Source: Polyangiaceae bacterium
GTDB lineage: Bacteria > Myxococcota_A > Polyangia > Polyangiales > Polyangiaceae
Direction of reading: 5' to 3'
DNA length: 64,000 nucleotides
NCBI GenBank assembly: GCA_041389725.1
Contig: JAWKRG010000002.1
Location: forward strand, 1,674,001 to 1,738,000
Below the pieces are notes generated by a model. The model had not been told where the DNA came from. It searched no databases and saw only the letters and a list, made by a program, of their open reading frames with translations. Within the stretch, counting starts at the first letter, position 1. Each line of letters begins with the position of its first letter. This document shows positions 27,577 through 36,059 of this stretch, one piece after another. Position numbers and translations under genes: made by a program.

Positions 27577-29205
27577 TCAGCGCCGGCGCTGGGTGGTGCC
27601 CCAAGGATACTGTTTGACCAGCGACCAGCCGTGCGCCTGGGTCTGCGCGTCCAGTTCACCGTAGGCCGCAGCGCTGAAGGCGTTGGCGAACTCTTCGACG
27701 CTGCCGAATCGATCTTCCGGCTTCTTGGCCAAGGCCACGGCGAGCACCAGCTCGATCTCCACGGCCACGTGCACGAAGCTACCGGGCTGCTGCGGCTGCG
27801 TGTAGAGCACGTCCAACAGCAAGGGACCGATGTCGTCCCCCACGAAGGGAGGCTGACCCGTCAGTGCGCGGTACGTGATCGCCGCCAACGCGTAGAGGTC
27901 TGCGCGGTGATCCACGGGCAGGCCTTGCGCTTGCTCGGGTGGCATGTACTGGGGCGTGCCCATCGCGACTTCCCGCGTGAGCGCGGCACCACCCTGGATC
28001 TTCGACAAGCCGAAGTCGAGCACCTTCCACTTCTGCGGGATGGAGTCGACCAGGAACAAGTTCGCGGGCTTGAGGTCCCGGTGCACCACTCCCGCGTCGC
28101 GCACGGCTGCGAGGGCCTCGGCGGCGTGGTTCACCATGGTGACGATCGCTTCGAGCGAAAGACGACCGTCCACCGCTTTGCGCAAGTAGTAGGCCAAGTC
28201 GTGCCCGTCGAGCAGCTCCATCGCGATGAAGGGTCCGCCGTAGGGCGTGAAGCCGAGCTCGTACACCGCAGCCACGTGTTCCGAGGGAACTGCGGCTGCC
28301 GCCTGGGCTTCCCGCATGAAGCGCTGCACGTACTCCGGGTTCTCCAACATGTTCGGGTGGAGCAGCTTGAGCGCCACTCTCTGTTGCGTAGGCAAGTGTA
28401 GAGCGGAATAGACCTCGCCCATTCCCCCGCGTCCCAGCAGCAGCTCGATCTCGTAGTCGCCGACGGTCTGTCCCGTCATTTGGCCTTCGCCGGTGCGCAG
28501 CGCCCAATCCAACTCGTTCTTGGCTTCGGCCAGCTGGGCGTCGCGTTGTTTCAACTCAGTGCGCATCTGCTGGGCGCCGGCGATGGCCTCGGTGGTCGCC
28601 CGGCGGCTGCTGCGCGCCAAGTAGAAGGTGAGGCCGAACACGACCTGCATCATCAGCACGCGGTACCAGCGGCTCATCTCCGGCAGTCGCTCGACGGAGA
28701 ACAAACTGTGGTCCGGGACCAAGCGCAGCGCGATCCCCACGGTTCCGAGCAAGTAGCACCCAGCTATCGTGAGATAAACGCCATGCGCCGCCTTGGCGTA
28801 GCGGCTCATGCCGAAGAAGTAGATGCCAACCGTCAGCATCGCCGCGGCCGCAGAGAACAGGCCGAGGTAGTACACCACGAGCACGCCGAGGGCGGAGCCG
28901 ATGACGCCGACGTTGACCGTCAACGTCGGCGTGTATCGACGCTCGTCTCGGATCACCAACAGCGTCCACGCCGAGAGCGCCATCAACGTCCCGCAGCACG
29001 CGGCCGTGAAGATGCGAATCCACGCCTCGCCCGGCAGGATGAGCAGGAACGCGAGCAGCACCGCGAGCAAGATGGCCAACGCGCGAAAGAAGACGCGCGC
29101 GCGCTGCACCTCTTCCGCATGCAGGATGTCCATGGGGGCGGGATGACGCAGGGAGAACGGCGGAGCCGCCGCTGTTTCCCCAGAAACGCCGTCACCGCCA
29201 GGCAT
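27577..29205 (-). CDS. Ser/Thr protein kinase with N-terminal polytopic membrane domain
   Basis: The protein has 542 residues. Unusually, the membrane part comes first: about six helices between residues 35 and 210 (for example FFRALAILLAVLLAFLLILP), then a short coiled-coil stretch (MRTELKQRDAQLAEAKNELD, about 224-243), then the kinase domain (about 255-515): LGRGGMGEVYSA, VALKLLH, HRDLKPANLFLV, DFGLSK, QYMPPEQ. All catalytic residues are intact. The arrangement resembles a membrane sensor coupled through a coiled coil, as in histidine kinases. Its partner may be the pseudokinase-DsbA protein encoded 65 nt upstream on the same strand. Confidence 0.9.
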   Translation of the reverse strand: MPGGDGVSGETAAAPPFSLRHPAPMDILHAEEVQRARVFFRALAILLAVLLAFLLILPGEAWIRIFTAACCGTLMALSAWTLLVIRDERRYTPTLTVNVGVIGSALGVLVVYYLGLFSAAAAMLTVGIYFFGMSRYAKAAHGVYLTIAGCYLLGTVGIALRLVPDHSLFSVERLPEMSRWYRVLMMQVVFGLTFYLARSSRRATTEAIAGAQQMRTELKQRDAQLAEAKNELDWALRTGEGQMTGQTVGDYEIELLLGRGGMGEVYSALHLPTQQRVALKLLHPNMLENPEYVQRFMREAQAAAAVPSEHVAAVYELGFTPYGGPFIAMELLDGHDLAYYLRKAVDGRLSLEAIVTMVNHAAEALAAVRDAGVVHRDLKPANLFLVDSIPQKWKVLDFGLSKIQGGAALTREVAMGTPQYMPPEQAQGLPVDHRADLYALAAITYRALTGQPPFVGDDIGPLLLDVLYTQPQQPGSFVHVAVEIELVLAVALAKKPEDRFGSVEEFANAFSAAAYGELDAQTQAHGWSLVKQYPWGTTQRRR

Positions 29206-29270
29206 GGTGCCCTTCGTAGCATCGCCGGCAGCCGACGAGAACGCCCCCAGCCCGGCGACGCCCCCCGCGC

Positions 29271-31715
29271 CTACTCACCGCAGACGGCCTGATAGATCCG
29301 ATGGCGAGGCGTTCCGCTTTGGACCAGCCGGCGCGCCCACTCGATTTCTTCGTCGACGACGTTCAATAGTTCGGCGGGCCCCCGTGCACCCGCCAGCATG
29401 CGGCCGTTGATGAACAGGGTGGGCGTGCCCTTGACCCCGACGCGGGCGCCTTCCTTCGCGTCGTCGTTCAGCGCGCTGGCGTAAGCGTCGGTTTGAACTG
29501 CGCGCAGGGCTGCGTCGGCATCCAGCCCGAGCGCGGTCGCAATGCTGCGGAAGGTCGCGTCGCTCAACGCCCCCTGACGACCGAACAGATCGTCGTGCGC
29601 GCGCCAGAATCCGCGCGCCCCCTTCTGGGCGAAGGCCGCGAGCGCCAGAGTCGCCGCGGGTCTGGCCTGGGAGTGGTTGGCCAAGGGGTAGTTGCGCCAG
29701 ACCAGGCGCACGTCTCCGCCACGCTTGGCCAGGACCTGGTCCAAGGCGGGATTGAGCCGCTTGCAGAAGGGACACTCGAAGTCCGAGAACTCCACGATCG
29801 TCACCAGCGGGTTCGTGGCGCCGCGAGCCGGCTGCTCGCCTACCGTGGGACACGTTCGCTCTGGAACCTCCACGCCAATCCCGATCATGTTCATGCGCGT
29901 CCGAGCCCGATAGACGTCCTTCGCGCTCATCCCGCGTGCCGCCAAGGCTCGCGCCGCACTGCGTTCCTTCTGCACGACGCTCTGCAAAGCGCGAAAATCG
30001 TGAAACCCCTCGATGCGCTCCCCGTTGACGAAGAACGTGGGAGTCTCCCGCACCGCAAACAGCCCGGCGTACTGCAGGTCCTCATCGACACGCGCAGCGA
30101 CGCGCGCGTCCGTCAGCCATTCGGGCCGACGCCTGAGCCCCAGCTTTCGCAGGGCGTCCCCGAGCTCGCTGGCGTCAGCCGATCCCGACGCTGACCCACT
30201 CAACTCGCGGAGCAGGCGGAAGAACGACTCGTCTCCCTCCGCCGCACGCAGCCCTTCGGCCACGCGGGCCGCACTCATCGCGTGGGGATGCTGCGGAAGC
30301 GGGCGATGTCGAAAGTACACGCGCAGATCCGCCGGAAACGCCGTGCGCAGCTTGTCGAGCACGGGAATGCTGCGTCGCGTGTGTGGGCACGCGAGACCAC
30401 CGAACACGACCAGGGTCACCGGTGCGGTCGCGGGCCCGACGTGGGGAACGTCGTCCGCGACGGGCAGCGGTGCTTCGCCATCGGCCTGCGCCGCGAGGGC
30501 CGGACCCTGTGCTGGCGGCGAAGGCGCAGGCCCAGGAACGCTGGCGGCGTCCGGAGTCGACTCCGCATCTGCCAAACCCGTGCCGCCATCGAGTTGCTCC
30601 GGAGTCGGGTCCAACGGTGGCTCGATGGTGGGCGGCGGGACTGGCGGAGGCTCCACCAGCGGCGGCGGTGCGACACTGGGTGCAGTGGTCGCGACAGTGG
30701 GCGGTGTCGCCGACGGCGAAGGCTTGGCCCGGGAAAAGGAATAAGCGAACACGCCGGCAAACCCCAAGAGCAACAATGCCAGGCCGCCCACGACGAACAG
30801 CCACGCCCAACTGCCCCCTTCACGACGTGTCGGCGGTGGAGGCACCTGCAGCAGCGGCACGTCCGGGCGCGCCGCCGGTCGTAGTGAGCCGTCGGCTCCA
30901 GACGCGTCGGCAGAGATCTGCGGCGCACCCGCGGCGGCTCCAGACGCGTCGGCAGAGATCTGCGGCGCACCCGCGGCGGACCCGAACGCGTTCGCAATCT
31001 GCGGCGCGTCCGCGTCGGCTCGCGCATCGTTGCGTCCTTCGTTCGATTGTGCCGCGGGCGCAGCGTGTGTTCCGAGCACGGCCGGACGCGCCAAGAGCTC
31101 GGACCGCGCTGCGATCAGGGCATCGCGCAAGTCCCAGGCATCCGGATGGCGACTCGTCGGACTCTCGTGCGTCGCACGCGAGAGCACCGCTGCCCCACTC
31201 GGAAGCCCCAGGGTCGTGCTTGCGATCTTGCCCAAGGCGAACACATCCGCGGCCACCGTGGGTTCTCCGCCACCGTGCAGCTCGGGGGCGACGAACTCCG
31301 TCGCACTCCCCCTTGCGCCCGCCGCCTCCATCAGTTCCGCAATCCCCGCACCGAGGATTCGCACACCGTTCGGAGTCACGAAGCACAGTCGCGGATCGAG
31401 CGCACCGTGACAGTACCCGCGGTCGTGCAGTTCTCCGATCGCGTCAGCCAGCTCGCGAGCTACGTCGAAGCCGTCAGCTGGCGGATGTTCCGCCAGGCTC
31501 GGCGCTGCGGCCATGGCCGGATAGGTGATCACCGTCACCTCACCATCCCGCCGCACACTTTCGGGCGTGACGACCTTGGAAAGACCGAACAGCTGCCGAC
31601 GCAAGGGCGTCATCACGGCGTCCACTTCGCCCGGCGGCTTCAATCCGGTCAGTCGAACCTCGATCTGTCCCGAGGGCGCGCGCCGCCATTGCAGAGAGAA
31701 GCCGTCATCCGCCAT
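29271..31715 (-). CDS. Pseudokinase-transmembrane-tandem DsbA fusion protein
   Basis: The protein has 814 residues and three regions. Residues about 1-215 resemble a reduced protein kinase: HGALDPRLCFV replaces the HRD loop, the DFG is absent (ILGAGIAEL) and VAPELH recalls the APE motif, so catalysis is not expected. A spacer with a 14-residue duplication follows, then a membrane helix (about 303-325) and a Pro-rich stalk. The rest is outside the cytoplasm: two thioredoxin/DsbA-like domains, the first (about 430-600) with CPHT in place of the redox CxxC, the second (about 620-800) with an intact ECPFC and cis-Pro loop GTPTLFINGR. A redox sensor or folding factor coupled to kinase signalling is a possible role. 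Confidence 0.8.
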   Translation of the reverse strand: MADDGFSLQWRRAPSGQIEVRLTGLKPPGEVDAVMTPLRRQLFGLSKVVTPESVRRDGEVTVITYPAMAAAPSLAEHPPADGFDVARELADAIGELHDRGYCHGALDPRLCFVTPNGVRILGAGIAELMEAAGARGSATEFVAPELHGGGEPTVAADVFALGKIASTTLGLPSGAAVLSRATHESPTSRHPDAWDLRDALIAARSELLARPAVLGTHAAPAAQSNEGRNDARADADAPQIANAFGSAAGAPQISADASGAAAGAPQISADASGADGSLRPAARPDVPLLQVPPPPTRREGGSWAWLFVVGGLALLLLGFAGVFAYSFSRAKPSPSATPPTVATTAPSVAPPPLVEPPPVPPPTIEPPLDPTPEQLDGGTGLADAESTPDAASVPGPAPSPPAQGPALAAQADGEAPLPVADDVPHVGPATAPVTLVVFGGLACPHTRRSIPVLDKLRTAFPADLRVYFRHRPLPQHPHAMSAARVAEGLRAAEGDESFFRLLRELSGSASGSADASELGDALRKLGLRRRPEWLTDARVAARVDEDLQYAGLFAVRETPTFFVNGERIEGFHDFRALQSVVQKERSAARALAARGMSAKDVYRARTRMNMIGIGVEVPERTCPTVGEQPARGATNPLVTIVEFSDFECPFCKRLNPALDQVLAKRGGDVRLVWRNYPLANHSQARPAATLALAAFAQKGARGFWRAHDDLFGRQGALSDATFRSIATALGLDADAALRAVQTDAYASALNDDAKEGARVGVKGTPTLFINGRMLAGARGPAELLNVVDEEIEWARRLVQSGTPRHRIYQAVCGE
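30894..30977. repeat. 42-bp tandem duplication inside the pseudokinase-DsbA gene
   Basis: Two exact 42-bp copies lie at 30894-30935 and 30936-30977, in frame, encoding two copies of a 14-residue unit around GAPQISADASGA. A partial third, diverged copy follows (AFGSAAGAPQ). They fall in the cytoplasmic linker between pseudokinase and membrane helix, where length change would be tolerated. Confidence 0.9.
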
Positions 31716-31977
31716 GGCTCGTCCAGATCAGGCCGGCCTGCACGACGGGCTCGTCGAACCCCGACAGGGGAGAGAACTCGATCCAGCTGCGCCGGGGGTC
31801 AGCATCGAAAGAAACCCTAGCCCCCTTGCGCGTGACTGGCGACCGACGACGGGCCGCGCCGCAGGGAATATGACAGAATGGCAGGGTACAGGCTGGGGCA
31901 GACACGATGGCGCAGCGGCCAAAATGCTCCCCCGCTCGATTGGCCTTGTTCACAACGATTGCCGGGTGGCACGCGAT

Positions 31978-33198
31978 ATGCTCATTAACCGACCCATGCA
32001 AGCTCTCCGCGTCTGGCTAGCCCTGTGCATCGGGCTGGTGGTGTCCACCTTGGGTGCCACGGCCTGGGCGCAAACCATCACCCTTCCGTCGGTCTTCGAT
32101 CGTACTCTCACGGACCGCCTGGGCGACGGCGAGAGCCGCGCCTGGATCAACTACGACGACTGCATCAAGAACGACATCTTTTCGTGGACCGTCACCTTGA
32201 GCGGTTTCAGTGGGACCATCCTGGAGGTCTGGGTGGGGCAGGGCGCGGACTGCACGGACAGCAAGGTGCGCAGCGATGGCCAGTGCTGGAAGGTGTACTC
32301 CGACTCCAGCCCTGGAGGCGGCGTCACTGAGACGGTGAAGGTCGCGGTGCGGGACGTGGTATCCCAAACTGGTCCCGCAACCGGAACCGCCGCTGACTGC
32401 GAGCGCACCGACTATCCCACTGCGGGACAGAAGGTCACGCTCTACTTCATGCTCATCGACGGCGACACGGTGAAGACCCACGTCACCTTCGACGACGTCA
32501 AGATCGATCTGGTCGGCCCCCCGGCGCCGAGTGGTGTTTCCGCCGGCATCGGCGAGAACCGGCTGGTGATCAACTGGAAGGCTCCGAATGCCGAAGATCT
32601 GTCCGGCTACCGACTGTACTGTGATCCGCCGCCCGGCAGCGCGGCCAGCAGCCCCGCGAGTCACCCCATGGCCGTCGGCGATGCTGCCCTGGACGGCGCC
32701 GCGGGCGCCGACGCGGCGACGGATTCGGGAAGCGATGCCGCGAGCGACGCGACCGCCAGTGGCGGCGCCGGAGGCACAGCCGGATCCGCGGGTGCAAGCG
32801 GTAGTGCCGGCACCACCGCAAGCGGTGGTAGTGCTGGAAGCGGCAACCCCGCGTGTCCCTCGGCCTTAGTCTCGGGTTCGCGCCCCGACAGCAAGTACCA
32901 GTGCGGAACCATCGAGAGCGCCATCGCCGACTCGGCAGAAGCGCGCAGCCTCGTGAACGGCACCACCTACGCCGTCGCAGTGGCTGCCGTCGATCGAGCT
33001 GGCAATTCCGGCCCGCTATCCAAAGTCGCCTGCGGCACGCCGCAGGAAGTGAACGACTTCTTCGAGCTCTACCGACGCGCGGGCGGCGAGGGCGGCGGCG
33101 GCTTCTGCAGTCTGACGGGCAGCAAGAGCCATAGTCTGCTCTGGCTCTTGGCAGCGGTCGGCGTCGGATTCGTCCTGCGACGGAGGCGTGGCGCTTGA
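31978..33198 (+). CDS. Exported FN3-like protein with MYXO-CTERM-type C-terminus
   Basis: The start is taken as the ATG at 31978 (406 residues); the ATG at 31996 is equally possible. A signal peptide ends near TAWAQTI. After a Cys-containing beta domain comes a fibronectin-III-like segment (PPAPSGVSAGIGENRLVINW) that is interrupted by a low-complexity Ala/Gly/Ser/Asp insert of about 75 residues before the domain resumes (LVNGTTYAVAVAAVDRAGNSG). The C-terminus has a Cys in GGGFCSLTG, a membrane helix (LLWLLAAVGVGFVL) and RRRRGA, the pattern of MYXO-CTERM sorting signals. The protein is probably lipid-linked or cleaved at the surface. Its TGA overlaps the next start (TTGA). Confidence 0.75.
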   Translation: MLINRPMQALRVWLALCIGLVVSTLGATAWAQTITLPSVFDRTLTDRLGDGESRAWINYDDCIKNDIFSWTVTLSGFSGTILEVWVGQGADCTDSKVRSDGQCWKVYSDSSPGGGVTETVKVAVRDVVSQTGPATGTAADCERTDYPTAGQKVTLYFMLIDGDTVKTHVTFDDVKIDLVGPPAPSGVSAGIGENRLVINWKAPNAEDLSGYRLYCDPPPGSAASSPASHPMAVGDAALDGAAGADAATDSGSDAASDATASGGAGGTAGSAGASGSAGTTASGGSAGSGNPACPSALVSGSRPDSKYQCGTIESAIADSAEARSLVNGTTYAVAVAAVDRAGNSGPLSKVACGTPQEVNDFFELYRRAGGEGGGGFCSLTGSKSHSLLWLLAAVGVGFVLRRRRGA

Positions 33199-33953
33199 AG
33201 CGATTCCCCCAATGGTTCGCCGCGGCCTTGTTGGTTTGCGGCGCGGCGAAAGCTCAGGGCACTGACGAATTCGGTGCCTACGGCGGCATGGAGCGAAGGT
33301 ACGGCTACGAGTCTCCCCAGAACGCAGCCTTCGAGGTCCGCTTCGGTCGCTACCAGCCGCGCATCGACGAAGAGTTCTCCGGCGCGACGCCCTTCGAGAC
33401 CACCTTCGGCAACGACACGCGCTTCATCATCGGATTCGAAGTGGACTGGCAGGCCCTGCGCCTCGGCGACTTCGCGAGCTTCGGTCCCGGCTTGGGCTGG
33501 GGCTACACCAGCTTCTCCGCCGACGCGTTTCTGTCGGATGGCACTGGCCGCGCTGCCCAAGAGACCAGCCTCGAGATCATGCCCATGTACTTGGTCGGCG
33601 TGCTCCGCGTGGATGCGCTGCCCAAGAAGCTCTCGGTTCCCGTGGTGCCCTACGCCAAGTTGGGCGTCGGCTACGCGCTGTGGTGGGTGGGTGACGGCGA
33701 AGACACCGCCGTCGACGATCAGGGCGTCAAGGGCCGCGGCTCCTCCTACGGTCTGCAGTGGGCCCTCGGCGGCATGTTCCTGCTCGACATCATCGATCGC
33801 ACCAGCGCCGTCGAGATCGACAACACCACCGGCGTGAACAACACCTACTTCTTCTTCGAGTGGACCGCGTCCGTGCTCGATGGTTTCGGCGCAGGCGACC
33901 AAATGCAGGTCGGCTCCAGCAGCTGGACCCTGGGCCTCGCCCTGGAAATCTAG
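33195..33953 (+). CDS. Outer-membrane beta-barrel-like protein
   Basis: The protein has 252 residues with a TTG start in a TTGA overlap with the preceding gene, showing coupling. A signal peptide (about 1-20, ending GAAKAQG) is followed by alternating amphipathic strands rich in Gly and aromatic residues (AFEVRFGRYQPRIDE, FGPGLGWGYTSFSADAF, YAKLGVGYALWWVGDGE) and a C-terminal strand SWTLGLALEI typical of barrel proteins. It resembles a myxobacterial group of small outer-membrane barrels recalled as MXAN_2562-like; that link is from memory. The function may be linked to the MYXO-CTERM protein encoded upstream. Confidence 0.65.
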   Translation: MKRFPQWFAAALLVCGAAKAQGTDEFGAYGGMERRYGYESPQNAAFEVRFGRYQPRIDEEFSGATPFETTFGNDTRFIIGFEVDWQALRLGDFASFGPGLGWGYTSFSADAFLSDGTGRAAQETSLEIMPMYLVGVLRVDALPKKLSVPVVPYAKLGVGYALWWVGDGEDTAVDDQGVKGRGSSYGLQWALGGMFLLDIIDRTSAVEIDNTTGVNNTYFFFEWTASVLDGFGAGDQMQVGSSSWTLGLALEI

Positions 33954-33992
33954 CGCAAGCACAGCACTGCGAGCTCTCGTGCCACGAGGGAT

Positions 33993-34023
33993 GCGAAGCG
34001 CAGGGATTCCGCGCCGCCGTGCA
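33993..34023 (-). repeat. Inverted partial copy of the GNAT gene 3' end
   Basis: Read on the minus strand, this stretch encodes HGGAESLRF and matches, with few differences, 34736-34764 on the plus strand, which encodes YGGAESLRF at the end of the GNAT gene. A core of about 24 bases differs at one position. It lies in a non-coding gap and looks like a remnant left by a duplication or inversion. Confidence 0.6.
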
Positions 34024-34052
34024 GCTCGCACTCCTTGGGTTTGGGGTCTAGG

Positions 34053-34169
34053 GCGGTGCAGCGCAGACGGCTACTCATGCACCGCCCGTCCCTTCTGCGC
34101 TTGCCAGCTGCGGTGCCGCGCGGACGGCTACTCATGCACTGCTCGCCCCTTCCGTTCTTGCCGGCAACT
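34053..34169. repeat. Imperfect tandem repeat of about 57-60 bp
   Basis: Two diverged copies lie head to tail at 34053-34109 and 34110-34169. Each begins GCGGTGC and shares the 15-base core ACGGCTACTCATGCA, then a C/T-rich half. A third copy starts but is lost after GCGG. There is no coding frame of interest; only two copies exist, so it is not a CRISPR. Confidence 0.6.
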
Positions 34170-34227
34170 GCGGATGCGGCAGACTCGACGTCATGAGGCT
34201 CGAACGCGTCGTACCCATTTGAACACC

Positions 34228-34779
34228 ATGGAACTCGTGCGACCCGCAGCGCGGCACCTCGAGCAGTACGTTTCGGCGCTGCGGCAAGGCTGGTCGCCCA
34301 ACCCCTTGAGCGATCAGACTCGCCTCGATGAACTGGAGCGAATCGAGCAGGGCCCCGCGCGATTCCTCGACGAGCAGGTGGACCGCGAGGCAAAGGGACC
34401 TTCCATCTTGCTACCCGACGGCACCACGGTTGCGCGCCTGCCCGGGTTCCGACTGTGGATGTGGGACAGCGAGTTCTGCGGCTCGATCAGCTTGCGTTGG
34501 CAGCCCGGCACGGCCGAGCTGCCGCCCCACTGTCTCGGGCACGTGGGCTATTCAGTCGTGCCCTGGAAGCGAAAGCGCGGCTACGCAACCCGAGCGCTGG
34601 GCCTACTCCTTCCCTTGGCGGAACAGGAGGGCCTCCCCTACGTCGAGATCACGACCGACGTCGGCAACGTCGCATCGCGACGCGTCGTCGAAGCAAATGG
34701 CGGCAAGCTGGTCGAGACCTTCCGCAAGCCCGCCATGTACGGCGGCGCGGAGTCCCTGCGCTTCCGCATCGAGCTTTGA
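34228..34779 (+). CDS. GNAT-family N-acetyltransferase
   Basis: The ATG at 34228 gives 183 residues. The central strand-turn-helix typical of GNAT acetyl-CoA binding is HVGYSVVPWKRKRGYATRALGLLLPLA (about 105-132), with the R/Q-x-x-G-x-G/A pattern as KRGYAT. The following strand (VEITTDVGNVASRRVVEANGGKLV) is the usual motif B. The N-terminal half (LVRPAARHLEQYVSALRQGW) matches a group of uncharacterised GNAT enzymes. The acceptor is unknown. A fragment resembling its last codons lies inverted upstream at 33993-34023. Confidence 0.85.
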   Translation: MELVRPAARHLEQYVSALRQGWSPNPLSDQTRLDELERIEQGPARFLDEQVDREAKGPSILLPDGTTVARLPGFRLWMWDSEFCGSISLRWQPGTAELPPHCLGHVGYSVVPWKRKRGYATRALGLLLPLAEQEGLPYVEITTDVGNVASRRVVEANGGKLVETFRKPAMYGGAESLRFRIEL

Positions 34780-34868
34780 GCATCCGCGGGGCTGCGCCCA
34801 CCGTCGGCAACGAGGAGCGGCCACCCAGAGTCGGAGGTCGCTACCAAGCCGACCGGCTCAAACAGCGA

Positions 34869-35951
34869 TCACTTCGGGATCGCGAGGACGGAACCAGGCG
34901 GACCCGCGGCGTAGTTCGTGAAGTAAACGGCGGCGCTGCCGACCACGAGGTCTTCCGGCGATCCGGCATCGCCGACCAGCTCCATCGCGTTGGTACCGCC
35001 GAGCGGCGCCCGGTACACCGCGGAGTAGGCCGGCAAGGTGACATAGGCAGCGCTGTCGTCGGCAGCAATGTGCGAGGGGCTCCCGGCCGTGGGCGCGAAG
35101 CTTGGAGTGCCGCCGCCTTTGCTCACGAAGCCGATCCCGCCGTTCTCGGCCCAAGCGATCCAGTTGCCACTGACGACCACATCGACTGGTTGATCGCGGC
35201 CGGTCGCGACAGGCGTGGGGGCGCCCCCTGCTGCCGGAATCCTCACCACACTCTGTCCGATCCTCTCGGCGACGTAGACGAACGCGCCGTCGAGAAACAG
35301 GCCTTCGGGTGCAGCGGCTGGCAGCAGTGCCAGCACTTTTGGAAGACCGCCGCTGAGGGCCACGCGTGATACCGCGCCGTCGAAGCTCGACTTGTCGGAG
35401 GTTTCCGTGAAGTAGGCGTAGCTGCCATCCGTAGCCACACCACCGATCTGCGCGCTGCCGTTGCTCGCCGTATACAGCAGCGTCGCGCCACCACCGCTCT
35501 TGGCGGTGACGTAGACCTTGCGCGCGCCGTCAGAGAACACCACGTGGATGTCGTCGACGGCGACGTGCCGGGGACCGAGCAGCCCCGACGCCACGCTCAC
35601 GGCAGTGCCCCCGAACCTCGGCAAGCGCCAGACGTCCGTGCCGGAAGCGTAGTAGATGTCGGTGGCGTCGAGGTCGATGCCAAAGCTCGAAGCACCGCTC
35701 GCTGGCACGAGCGGAACGACACAGGGTGCACCGCCGTCGCAGGCAAGCCCTCCGCCGCTACCCGCAATACCACCCGCACCGCCACTCCCGCCGCTACCCG
35801 CAATACCACCCGCACCGCCACTCCCGCCGCTGCCCGCCGTGCCACCGCTGCCCGCATCTGCGGGGAGCTCTCCGACGGGGTCTCCCGTGCACCCCAAGGC
35901 GACGAGGGCGAGCGCGAGCGCCACGCGGCGATGGATCGAGACTACTGGCAT
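34869..35951 (-). CDS. Lipoprotein with Gly-rich spacer and beta-propeller-like repeats
   Basis: The ATG at 35951, with AGGAGA upstream, gives 360 residues. The signal ends in LVALGCTG (Cys about 21). A Gly/Ser/Ala spacer (about 33-70) contains a 12-residue tandem repeat. The rest is built of short beta-strand units of about 40 residues (IYYASGTDVWRLPRFGG, HVVFSDGARKVYVTAKSGG, VYVAERIGQSVVRIPAAGG) typical of a propeller in which each blade ends in Gly-Gly. Such proteins are abundant in myxobacteria; the ligand is unknown. It is convergent with the GNAT gene, 89 bp apart. Confidence 0.72.
   Translation of the reverse strand: MPVVSIHRRVALALALVALGCTGDPVGELPADAGSGGTAGSGGSGGAGGIAGSGGSGGAGGIAGSGGGLACDGGAPCVVPLVPASGASSFGIDLDATDIYYASGTDVWRLPRFGGTAVSVASGLLGPRHVAVDDIHVVFSDGARKVYVTAKSGGGATLLYTASNGSAQIGGVATDGSYAYFTETSDKSSFDGAVSRVALSGGLPKVLALLPAAAPEGLFLDGAFVYVAERIGQSVVRIPAAGGAPTPVATGRDQPVDVVVSGNWIAWAENGGIGFVSKGGGTPSFAPTAGSPSHIAADDSAAYVTLPAYSAVYRAPLGGTNAMELVGDAGSPEDLVVGSAAVYFTNYAAGPPGSVLAIPK
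35755..35826. repeat. 36-bp tandem duplication in a Gly-rich spacer
   Basis: Two exact 36-bp copies (35755-35790 and 35791-35826) lie in frame in the lipoprotein gene and encode repeated Gly-Ser-Gly-Gly-Ala-Gly units. A diverged third copy follows. Replication slippage is the likely origin. Confidence 0.85.
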
Positions 35952-36059
35952 GTTCTCCTGTACGGCGCATGCTGACACACTCCAACAGCGCGTGCAGGGG
36001 GCGGCCCTCGGCCCGCCGGCGCAGGTAGTTTTGGCCTCGTTTGGCACTCGGATTCGCGG

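Noticed and set aside
34053..34169. Possible CRISPR
   Set aside because: Only two diverged units, no spacers and no cas genes.
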